DNA from: JACKBJ01 sp964549495
GTDB lineage: Bacteria; Chloroflexota; Anaerolineae; Epilineales; Epilineaceae
Reading direction: 5' to 3'
Length of the DNA stretch: 64,000 nucleotides
NCBI GenBank assembly: GCA_964549495.1
Contig: CAZJWJ010000017.1
Span: forward strand, 3,091-67,090
Shown here piece by piece: positions 28,969-35,893 of the stretch. Within the stretch, counting starts at the first letter, position 1. Every line of letters starts with the position of its first letter. The notes below the pieces were generated by a model that was not told where the DNA came from, did not search any database, and worked only from the letters and a program-made list of their open reading frames with translations. The position numbers and the translations under genes were made by a program.

Positions 28969-29183
28969 GAGGCAGTCGAGATCAGCCGCTCCACAGCCTC
29001 CTCTAGCAATGCGCTGACGTGCTCCCGGCTCACCGTTGGAAACCCATCCAGGAACTCATCGAGCGCCTCGCCGGCAATCAAGTAGTCCAGGAACGTCTGA
29101 ACCGGAATCCGTGTGCCGGCGAATACGGGCGTGCCACCCAAAATCTCGGGCGACCGGGACACGAGCCGTGTTCGCGCATGCAT
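28965..29183 (-). CDS. DUF433 antitoxin (partner toxin broken)
   Basis: 72 residues from ATG 29183, which has GGGGG about five bases upstream; upstream ATGs at 29195 and 29219 are possible. It shows the DUF433 winged-helix pattern: SPEILGGTPVFAGTRIPVQTF, then LIAGEALDEFLDGFPTVSREHVSALLE. DUF433 proteins are DNA-binding antitoxins that pair with DUF5615 PIN-like toxins. Here the downstream toxin is only a 29-residue stub. The antitoxin reading frame itself is intact. It follows the Lnt-like gene by about 32 bases. Confidence 0.8.
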   Translation of the reverse strand: MHARTRLVSRSPEILGGTPVFAGTRIPVQTFLDYLIAGEALDEFLDGFPTVSREHVSALLEEAVERLISTAS

Positions 29184-29215
29184 GTCAACCCCCATCGATG
29201 CTCGCTGGCTCAACC

Positions 29216-30706
29216 TCACACCTCGGCATCGGCGTCGGATACCTTCTTCGCGATGCGCCGACGAAAGGCCAAGAGCAGCGCCAGCGCCATGCCGAGTAGG
29301 CTGGCCAGGCCCACCCAGTCGCCCCAGTTGGGGTAGCGGGTGGGCACGGAACCGACGGGGGCTTCGGCCAGGAACAAGGCCTCGTCGGCGCCGACCAGAT
29401 TCTGGCTGGCCACCACGCGGCCGTAGGGATCGATGATCTGGGACAGGCCGTCATCCGAGTGGCGGAAGATCGTCAGACCGTTCTCGATGGCGCGGAAGGC
29501 TGCCATCTCGGCATGCAGCTCGGCCGCCGCCGGCCAGATGTAGGCCGGCGAGAGCAGGAGATCGGCCCCGGCCTGGCCGGCCTGCCGCAGCACCGCCGGG
29601 TAGTCGGTATCCCAGCAGATCACCGCCGCGATCCGGCCGATGGGCGTATCGACCACCTCGACCTGCTCTGGACCGGGCTCGGTGCCCTCGATCAGGTTGC
29701 CGCCGTACTTGACGTGCTCGATCAGGATCTGACCGTCGGGATCAGCCAGGTAGATCTTGTTGACGCTGCGCTCACCCTCCACCGGGTTGGCGATGAAGAC
29801 GGGCATGGCCAAGTAGACGTCGAGCTCGTCGGCCAGCGCACGTCCCGCCTCGACCAAGGCCTCGACATCGGCCAGCAGGCCCAGGCCGGCCAGCTCGGGC
29901 CAGAGCAGGAGTTGCGCGCTCTCGCCGGCGGCCACGCGGGTGGCATCCAGATAGTCAGCATGCCGGGCGCGGGTCTGCTCGACGAAGGCATCGCGGTCCT
30001 CGCGCAGCAGCCCCATCATCTCGCCCATCTCGGTGTGCGCGGTCGTGACGCCGACCACGGTCACGTTCTGGCCAATGGATTCGGCCGATGGCGCGGCGGC
30101 CAGGCGCATGGCGCCGAGACCCAAAATCAGCAGGAGCGCGAGCGCGAAGCCCGCCACGGGTCTGGCATAGGGTCGATCGTCCTCGTGCTGCCGGATCGCC
30201 CAATAGAGCACCGACCCGAACCAGCTGGTCAGAAAGGAGATCCCCCACATACCGGTCCAGGCCGTCATCTGCATCAAGGGCGCCAGCTCATACTGGCTGT
30301 AGGCCGAGGCGCCGAAGCTGCCCAGTGGCCCATTGCCCGTCAGCAGGAACTCGAAGGCGGTGGCGGCGCAGGGAAAGACTAGCGTCCAGGCAAAGGATCG
30401 CCCTGACTCGGGCACCAGCCAGCGGTCGAGCAGGTAGGGCAGCAGGCCGACCAGGGCGTTGAAAAGCATGAAGATCGGGTAGATCGGCATCGGAAAGGGC
30501 GCGACGCCCCTCCAGCCGATCAAGAGCGCCGGGTAGGTGGCCAGGAGCAGGAGCAGCGATCCGCGTCGCAGGGGCAAGCGGTGGACGATGGCGAGGCCCA
30601 GGGCTGGAGCCAGCCAGGCCGCTGGCGCGAAGGTCCAGCGCGGACCGAGCAGGACGGTGGCCAGGAAGAGCAAAACGACCCACAGACCGACAGCGTTGCG
30701 CGACAT
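29216..30706 (-). CDS. lnt: Apolipoprotein N-acyltransferase-like membrane nitrilase
   Basis: 496 residues: about six N-terminal transmembrane helices (to about residue 200), a periplasmic carbon-nitrogen hydrolase domain (about 225-460), and a final helix. The nitrilase triad is visible: Glu in LLLWPELAG, Lys in IEHVKYGGNLIEG, Cys in AAVICWDTDYP. This is the Lnt layout; Lnt adds the third acyl chain to lipoproteins in diderm bacteria. In monoderm-like lineages such proteins exist with less certain roles. The ATG at 30706 follows CGGAGG at 6 bases. Downstream is the DUF433 gene. The gene symbol is by family, not proven function. Confidence 0.75.
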   Translation of the reverse strand: MSRNAVGLWVVLLFLATVLLGPRWTFAPAAWLAPALGLAIVHRLPLRRGSLLLLLATYPALLIGWRGVAPFPMPIYPIFMLFNALVGLLPYLLDRWLVPESGRSFAWTLVFPCAATAFEFLLTGNGPLGSFGASAYSQYELAPLMQMTAWTGMWGISFLTSWFGSVLYWAIRQHEDDRPYARPVAGFALALLLILGLGAMRLAAAPSAESIGQNVTVVGVTTAHTEMGEMMGLLREDRDAFVEQTRARHADYLDATRVAAGESAQLLLWPELAGLGLLADVEALVEAGRALADELDVYLAMPVFIANPVEGERSVNKIYLADPDGQILIEHVKYGGNLIEGTEPGPEQVEVVDTPIGRIAAVICWDTDYPAVLRQAGQAGADLLLSPAYIWPAAAELHAEMAAFRAIENGLTIFRHSDDGLSQIIDPYGRVVASQNLVGADEALFLAEAPVGSVPTRYPNWGDWVGLASLLGMALALLLAFRRRIAKKVSDADAEV

Positions 30707-30965
30707 GCGATGCCTCCGAGGATGCGCGGTCGAGCCGCCGGGAGGATATCAGGTCGTCAGCTTGTGGACCAACGCTGTCGCCGGCTGCGATCACGCGCAC
30801 CCAGAGGGCCGGTTCCCGGGCTGGCATCAGGCAGCGGAGAGTCGGCGGAGAGTCGGCGGCGAGGCATCGCTTTGGGAGGGAACCGTTGGCGGGTGGGCGT
30901 CGTTGGAATGGGCAAGAACCGCGGGCCGCGCCATCGGCCCATCACCACTGGAGAGGAGCAAACCC

Positions 30966-31076
30966 ATGGCACGCTACATCGAAGGCTACAACGAGCTGGG
31001 GCCGCGCATCGAGCTCAACCCGACCGTGACCAACAAGAAGCTGCCGCGCCTGGCCAGCGAGCAGGAAGCCGCCTAG
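30966..31076 (+). CDS. 36-residue small protein, unknown
   Basis: A short ORF with an unusually good start: GGAGAGGAG sits 7-11 bases before the ATG. It encodes 36 residues beginning MARYIEGYNELGPRIE, with VTNKKLPRLAS later, a polar peptide without signal sequence or membrane segment. It stands alone, followed 43 bases on by a stable hairpin (31119-31143), so it forms its own transcription unit. It could be a small regulatory protein or a peptide precursor; no modifying enzyme is adjacent. I do not recognise it. Confidence 0.45.
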   Translation: MARYIEGYNELGPRIELNPTVTNKKLPRLASEQEAA

Positions 31077-31461
31077 CGCAGCGGTCCGAGCCGAACGCCG
31101 CTCGAAACCACGGCCCGAGGCGGTCTCCCTTGCGGAGGCCGCCCCGCTTCGTTGTCTCGAGTGCGAACACCGAGGGCATGGCCTGGAAGTCACCCCGTGG
31201 ACAACTCGGCGTCGCCACGTGGCGACCTCCACGGTCGCGGGGCGCGACCTGCCCAGTCGCGCCCCGCGACTCTTGTAGCTGCTCAAAGGGACGCGACTGC
31301 AACACCGGTGCGATATCTTGGACCTCGCCGCGATCGATGGGATCCGAGCCGCTATCAACTTGTGAGAGCAGCCTACGATGACTAGGATTCGAGCACAGCA
31401 CCGAACCGACCGCCAGAAGGTTCACGAGGAACGGATTGGCGCGGTTACGAGGTCAACGGCC
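31077..31461. other. Structured intergenic region with nested palindromes
   Basis: About 385 bases without a convincing gene. It holds a 10-bp hairpin (31119-31128 with 31134-31143), a perfect 16-base palindrome at 31211-31226, and eight bases later a perfect 15-bp inverted repeat (31234-31248 with 31256-31270, 7-base loop) followed by TCTTGT. The last is terminator-like for the plus strand. The HicB gene begins at 31462. Confidence 0.6.
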
Positions 31462-31701
31462 ATGATCAGTCGCTATGTCCGTGCCGCACTGGAACAGGCT
31501 CGCTACGAGATCCTGGAAGACGGCACGTACTACGGTGAGATTTCCGCTCTGCCGGGAGTCTATTCGAATACGGATGATCTGGAGTCGTGTCGGGACGAGC
31601 TCCACGAGGTCTTGGAGGAGTGGATCCTTCTCCGCCTGTCTCGTGGACTGACCATCCCGGCCATTGGAGAATGCTCGCTGACGGTGCCGGAGCTGGCGTA
31701 G
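31462..31701 (+). CDS. hicB: HicB-family antitoxin (partner HicA broken)
   Basis: 79 residues from ATG 31462, which has GAGGT eight bases upstream. The partial RNase H-like HicB fold is clear: ARYEILEDGTYYGEISALPG, VYSNTDDLESCRDELHEVLEE, WILLRLSRGLTIPAIG. HicB neutralises HicA, an mRNA-cutting toxin, and in many systems also binds the operon promoter. The C-terminal DNA-binding part is absent, as in the short HicB class. The hicA frame starts on the last base of the hicB stop codon but carries an internal deletion. Confidence 0.82.
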   Translation: MISRYVRAALEQARYEILEDGTYYGEISALPGVYSNTDDLESCRDELHEVLEEWILLRLSRGLTIPAIGECSLTVPELA

Positions 31702-31827
31702 TGCCGCCGTTCGGACCCATTGGCCGACCTGATCTGATTCGATGTCTCCGCGAGCGTCGGCCGTGGGTTGCTTGCCCGCCTGCTGAGACAAGCGGACGTC
31801 GAGCGGGATGAATGGGAGTCGTTGTAG
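31701..31827 (+). pseudogene. hicA toxin remnant with internal deletion
   Basis: GTG 31701 opens VPPFGPIGRPDLIRCLRERR, the N terminus of a HicA protein. In the next frame the sequence resumes as GLLARLLRQADVERDEWESL and TAG at 31825-31827, the HicA C terminus. The middle, which carries the double-stranded RNA-binding core and the catalytic His of the family (normally in a GSH-like string), is missing, about 30 codons. The toxin is dead while the antitoxin is intact. Confidence 0.78.
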
Positions 31828-31885
31828 CGTCGCGAATCTGCAAGAAGATCGGCCGACTCGAGCCGGATTCGACGTGCAACCGATA

Positions 31886-32227
31886 TCACGAAGCCCCGCT
31901 GTGCCACGCATCCGGCCGAGTCAGATAGCGGAGCTTGGCCGGCCGGCGCAGCCGCTTGAAGGCGGCCTCGGCCCGGCTGGCGCTCGAGCGGTCGGGATAG
32001 GACCAGCTAGCCTCGCAGCGCAAGGGTAGACGACCGCGGGTGTAGCGGGCCCCCTTGCCGGCGCGGTGTTCCGACAGGCGTCGCTCGAGGTCGGTGGTGA
32101 TGCCGGTGTATAGCGAGCCGTCCGCGCAGCGCAGTACATAGAGCTGCCAGGTCGAGGGCGCTTGCTGGGCCTCGTCGACCGGCGCTGGATCGGTTGGGAT
32201 TCCGGGTCCGGAAGCCGACTCAGCCAT
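31886..32227 (-). CDS. GIY-YIG nuclease-like protein (YhbQ type)
   Basis: 113 residues. After a 25-residue Pro/Ala-rich leader comes a complete GIY-YIG domain: WQLYVLRCADGSLYTGIT, then TDLERRLSEHRAGKGARYTR, then RAEAAFKRLRRPAKLRYL. The two tyrosines and the arginine of the family are present. Stand-alone members of this YhbQ/YhbQ-like type are thought to act on DNA but their function is unclear. It overlaps by eight bases the stop of a 63-residue ORF upstream, suggesting coupled translation. Confidence 0.85.
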   Translation of the reverse strand: MAESASGPGIPTDPAPVDEAQQAPSTWQLYVLRCADGSLYTGITTDLERRLSEHRAGKGARYTRGRLPLRCEASWSYPDRSSASRAEAAFKRLRRPAKLRYLTRPDAWHSGAS

Positions 32228-32411
32228 CCAGGTCGCCCAGGATGGTCAGCGCGGTGGGCAGGTGCTGGCCGCGCTCGATGGCCTGGCGGACCAGAGGCCG
32301 GCGGCGCAGGAGATGCGCCGCCGCGGCGCAGATGCGCCCATCCTCCACCCGCGCAAAGGCCTCGGCCATCGCTGGCGGACGGAAGTCGGCCGGTGGTTCG
32401 TAGGACTCCAT
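32220..32411 (-). CDS. 63-residue protein upstream of GIY-YIG gene, unknown
   Basis: A short ORF whose ATG at 32411 follows TTGGAG at 7-base spacing. Its product (starting MESYEPPADFRPP, ending LTILGDLDG) is largely helical and not recognised. The stop overlaps the start of the GIY-YIG gene by eight bases, which supports a real two-gene unit. It may be a small accessory protein. Confidence 0.45.
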   Translation of the reverse strand: MESYEPPADFRPPAMAEAFARVEDGRICAAAAHLLRRRPLVRQAIERGQHLPTALTILGDLDG

Positions 32412-32575
32412 GATCCTGACTCCAAGCCTATCGCGTATCGAGACCGGTCCCTCTCGGTGCCCCGTTCAGACCTGACCCCGGTAGCCTAACACAAGAAGCC
32501 GTCGAGATGTCGAAGCGAGTGGCAAACTCGAACTCGGGAGCTACCCGAACTCGGGCTCCGAGCATTAACAACCTC

Positions 32576-32887
32576 ATGGAACGAAGCATTGGATCGACCG
32601 ACCTTCGCGTGCAGCTGACCGACGTCTTGACGGCGGTACGGGAAGAGCGAAAGACCTACCTCATCGAGACCTTCGGGCGGGTTCAGGCGGCCCTCGTCAA
32701 CGTGGACGAGTACCGGCAGTTCCAGCATTTCCGCGAGGCGCGCGAGGACTTCTTCGAGCGCTTGCGCCGCTCCGCCGATGGCAATGCCATGCACAACGCG
32801 GGACTCAGCGAGGCAGACGTGATGTCCATCGTCGCATCTGCCCTCGAGGAGACGGCGGACTCCGGCGGTGCCGGCGCGGTGGGCTGA
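32576..32887 (+). CDS. Phd/YefM-type antitoxin
   Basis: 103 residues from ATG 32576; an upstream ATG at 32507 lacks family similarity in the added part. The N-terminal DNA-binding half reads GSTDLRVQLTDVLTAVREERKTYL followed by IETFGRVQAALVNVDEYRQF, the Phd/YefM pattern. The C-terminal half would bind the toxin. No clear Shine-Dalgarno is seen. The PIN-domain gene starts two bases after the stop, completing a toxin-antitoxin module. Confidence 0.75.
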   Translation: MERSIGSTDLRVQLTDVLTAVREERKTYLIETFGRVQAALVNVDEYRQFQHFREAREDFFERLRRSADGNAMHNAGLSEADVMSIVASALEETADSGGAGAVG

Positions 32888-32889
32888 TC

Positions 32890-33438
32890 GTGCTGAAGGT
32901 CGTGCTCGATCCGCGCAGCTTGGTCGTCTACCTGCTCAAGGGAGGCCCGCTGATGAGCCGCTTGGTGGAGGCTTGGCGGGCCGGCCACTTCGTCGTGATC
33001 AGTTCGGCCGGCACCCGCGCCCAGCTACGTGACCTGATGCAAGACCCCTTCGTCCAGGAGCATTCGAAAGTCGAATTGGCCAAGTTGGGCGACGAGCTCG
33101 AACGCTTCACCCAGCACCTGCCCGGCGAACCGGAGACCCCCTCCCTGGATGCCCATCTCCACGACATGACCTTGCTGGCTTGTGCCGCGCAGGGCAAGGC
33201 CGCGTACCTGATCACCGAAGATCGGGACCTGCTCGCCCGGCGCCGCCATGACGGCACGTCCATCGTCAACCCGGGTCAGATCCTCTTGGCATTGGAGCTG
33301 CGCCGCTCCGAGCCCGATGACATCGCAGAGCGCTTCGGCCTGAGCACGATGGAACAGATCCGCGCCACCACCCCCTTGGACCCCGTGGCCGATCGCAACC
33401 TCGATCTGGCCCTGAAGCTCCAAGTCCAGGACGGCTGA
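32890..33438 (+). CDS. PIN-domain toxin
   Basis: 182 residues from a GTG. The PIN fold is visible: KVVLDPRSLVVYLLKGGPLM at the start, then DMTLLACAAQGKAAYLITEDRDLL, the strand carrying Asp and the acidic pair, then GTSIVNPGQILLAL. In the first motif the usual Asp-Thr/Asn-x-hydrophobic is Asp-Pro-Arg, so the first metal ligand Asp is kept. PIN toxins are metal-dependent ribonucleases. The C-terminal 40 residues are an extension (SEPDDIAERFG). It directly follows the Phd-type antitoxin. Confidence 0.75.
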   Translation: MLKVVLDPRSLVVYLLKGGPLMSRLVEAWRAGHFVVISSAGTRAQLRDLMQDPFVQEHSKVELAKLGDELERFTQHLPGEPETPSLDAHLHDMTLLACAAQGKAAYLITEDRDLLARRRHDGTSIVNPGQILLALELRRSEPDDIAERFGLSTMEQIRATTPLDPVADRNLDLALKLQVQDG

Positions 33439-33681
33439 GCCCGCGATCCAGCTCGCTCCATCCTCGGCACCCACGCAACCACCAGAGATCGGCCCGACCT
33501 TCGACGGCCGACGGCACCGATGCGCGTCGGTTGCTGGTCGGCCGCAGGTGACGGCCGGATCATGTATGCTGTTGTCGTCGCTGGCGCGCAGTGCGCGGAT
33601 CCGAACAGCGGGAGGACAGGGCATGGTGATCAGAAGGCATGGCGGAGTCGGACGCGATGACAGGGCACCGGCGGGTTCGAG

Positions 33682-34476
33682 TTGACGCCGCAAGCCGCCT
33701 ACCCCAGCCCGGAGCACGAGGCCGCTGCCGCGGCGGTGGTCGAGTTCTTTCGGGATTCCGGCGCCGCCGAGTCGGTGATCCTGACCGGTTCCTGTGCGCG
33801 CGGTCGAGCCAGCAGGGACAGCTGCCTGAACATGGTGGTGCTGCTGACGCCGGCCACCCTGGCCTCGCGCGGCGAGGCGCTGCGGGCGAGATGGAGCGGC
33901 CACCATGCCGGTTCACCGATCTTCCGGGAGCTGGAAGCGGTCGGCACCTTCAGCGAGCTGCATTTGGACATCATCGACGGCCTCTTCGCGCCGGTCGAGC
34001 GCGGCTGGACCGGCGGGCCGGATGGCTTCGAGTTGGAGATCGGCAACTACCTGGTGTACGGCCAACCGCTCTGGCAACGGGGAGAGATGCTAGGCGTACT
34101 GCGCCGGCACTGGCTGCCCTATTACGACGACAGCCTGCGCCGCCAGCGCTTGGCCGCGGCCCGACAATATGTGCTGAACGACCTGCGCCACATCCCCCTC
34201 TACGTCGACCGAAACCTTCACTTCCAGAGCTTCCAGCGGCTCTGGGACGCACTGCGCGGCTTCCTGCAAGCGCTGTTCATCGCCCGCCGGACCTATCCCA
34301 TCGCCTATAACAAGTGGATTCGCGAGCAGGTCGTCGAGATCCTCGGCGAGCCGGAGCTCTACGGTCGGCTGGTCGGTTTGATCGAGTTGGAGCGCCTGGA
34401 AGGTCGCGAGCTGGTCGGCAAGGCCTGGCAACTGGAGCAGCTGCTCGATCGCCACGCGCCGGCCGAGGAAGCGTAA
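33682..34476 (+). CDS. Nucleotidyltransferase-fold protein with degenerate active site
   Basis: 264 residues from a TTG, the only start codon available after an in-frame stop at 33658. The fold of a minimal nucleotidyltransferase is seen in SVILTGSCARGRASRDSCLNMVVLL: the Gly-Ser motif is present, but the following D-x-D (normally SDxDL) reads CLNM, so both metal-binding acids are lost. A later acidic strand (ELHLDIIDG) remains. The C-terminal 130 residues are helical (HEPN-like, FQSFQRLWDALRGFLQ). It may be a pseudoenzyme. It stands alone downstream of the PIN module. Confidence 0.6.
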   Translation: MTPQAAYPSPEHEAAAAAVVEFFRDSGAAESVILTGSCARGRASRDSCLNMVVLLTPATLASRGEALRARWSGHHAGSPIFRELEAVGTFSELHLDIIDGLFAPVERGWTGGPDGFELEIGNYLVYGQPLWQRGEMLGVLRRHWLPYYDDSLRRQRLAAARQYVLNDLRHIPLYVDRNLHFQSFQRLWDALRGFLQALFIARRTYPIAYNKWIREQVVEILGEPELYGRLVGLIELERLEGRELVGKAWQLEQLLDRHAPAEEA

Positions 34477-34506
34477 GGTCTCGTCGAGCAACAAGCGCCC
34501 GCCGGG

Positions 34507-35814
34507 TCACCGTGACATGGGTTCGCGTCCGCCGAGCGGGGTGGACGGGGCTTCCTCGGATTCGGCGAAGCCCCAATCCTCGGCGACCCCCGCCAAGGCC
34601 AGCGCCGCCACGCGGTCGCTTGCCGGCCGCGTCCAGTGCACGCCGTCGCGCTTGCGCGCGGCGTAGGGCTCGCCGCGCTCGTCCGGCAGCTCGAAGGCGT
34701 AGCCGCCATCCGGCCCGCTGAACATCGACTCGGTCTCCACGATCTGCACCCAGGGCCGATCCGCCGCGGCCTGGCGCAACACCTCGTTGATCGCCCGCGC
34801 CGCCGAGGCCAGGGGCTCGTCGCGCATGGGCGGCAGGCCGATCCAGCGGAGCTCGACCCTCGCCCGGCCGGCCGCGTCCATGATGCCGGCCGCGCGCCGC
34901 TGGTATTCGCGGGCCCATTCCGGCGATCCGGCCTCGAGGAGCTGGCCGTCCACGAACATGTTCTGGCCCTCGTTGCCGGCGAAGACCAGGAGCAGCACCT
35001 CGATGGGACCGCTCGGCACTGCCGCCGAGGCGGAGGCCCGCTCGGCCGACACCGGCGAGATCGTGGATGCCCCGAAGGCCTCCATGTCCACCAAGGCCGC
35101 TGCCTCCGCCATCGTCTCGGAGAGCCGGGCCGGCCAGTCGAAGTAGTCGGGCCGCGTCAGCGCGGTGGCGATCCGGCCCTCCATGCTCACCTCGATCGGC
35201 AGGCCCAGCGCCTGAATTCGCTGCAGCTCGAGGCCCAGGGGCTCGGCGAAGGAGTCACCGGCCACGTGTAGGCGCAGCGGCACCACGGTCGAAGGCCGGC
35301 GGCGCGAAGCGGAGTGCAGCGAGGTCGGCATCGCGCTGGTCGGATTCGATGCGATCGAGTGCGCCTGGCGCGGACCGATCCGGCGGAGCCCTTCGTCCGC
35401 GGTCGTGCTCGCGCGCGCTGGAACCGGCTGCCCGCGAGTCGCGAAGGGAAGATAGGCCGGCTCCCGGATCGCGAAGGCCGGGGCATCACCGCGACCTTCC
35501 CCCCGCTCCGCCGCCACGACGGGTCGAGAGGACGCCAGCCGAATCGAACCGAAGTCCCCGGCGCGCAGGGCCGCGAGGCCGATCGCCGGCCGGTCGAGCC
35601 CGGCGCGCCGCGCCGCCTGGTGGAGGCCCGTCGTCAGGGTGAGCATTCCGTCGCGGCGCGGACCGTAGGCTTGGTGCCCTGCGGCCTCGACCAAGCTGGC
35701 CGAGCCCAGCAGGGCGGCCAGGCCGAAGGCGAGGAGCAGGGCGGCGAAGGCCGGCCAATGCGAAGAGGGATCATCGGTCGTGCGTGAGTCTGCGTTGGGG
35801 GCGGACGGGGCCAT
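34507..35814 (-). CDS. DUF459-family SGNH hydrolase-like protein
   Basis: 435 residues from ATG 35814 with GAGGAG upstream. One N-terminal membrane helix (FAALLLAFGLAALLG) precedes a periplasmic domain. SGNH-type motifs: Ser in VAGDSFAEPLG, Asn in LVFAGNEGQN, and the Asp/His pair in KRDGVHWTRPASDRVA. DUF459 proteins commonly pair with membrane-bound O-acyltransferases, taking the role that AlgJ/X or PatB play in acetylating glycans. It is 79 bases downstream of the MBOAT gene on the same strand. Substrate unknown; exopolysaccharide or peptidoglycan are candidates. Confidence 0.82.
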   Translation of the reverse strand: MAPSAPNADSRTTDDPSSHWPAFAALLLAFGLAALLGSASLVEAAGHQAYGPRRDGMLTLTTGLHQAARRAGLDRPAIGLAALRAGDFGSIRLASSRPVVAAERGEGRGDAPAFAIREPAYLPFATRGQPVPARASTTADEGLRRIGPRQAHSIASNPTSAMPTSLHSASRRRPSTVVPLRLHVAGDSFAEPLGLELQRIQALGLPIEVSMEGRIATALTRPDYFDWPARLSETMAEAAALVDMEAFGASTISPVSAERASASAAVPSGPIEVLLLVFAGNEGQNMFVDGQLLEAGSPEWAREYQRRAAGIMDAAGRARVELRWIGLPPMRDEPLASAARAINEVLRQAAADRPWVQIVETESMFSGPDGGYAFELPDERGEPYAARKRDGVHWTRPASDRVAALALAGVAEDWGFAESEEAPSTPLGGREPMSR

Positions 35815-35893
35815 GGGGCGCGCTCCTCGTGGGATCGATTCGGATCGGGCTCGAGCTCGGGCCGGGAGGGATCGGCTCAGAAGAGGGAGGGGC

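Noticed and set aside
22000..34500. Integrated phage or conjugative element covering the accessory region
   Set aside because: No integrase, transposase, att-type repeats or phage structural genes were found; the region is a patchwork of small modules and decayed genes.
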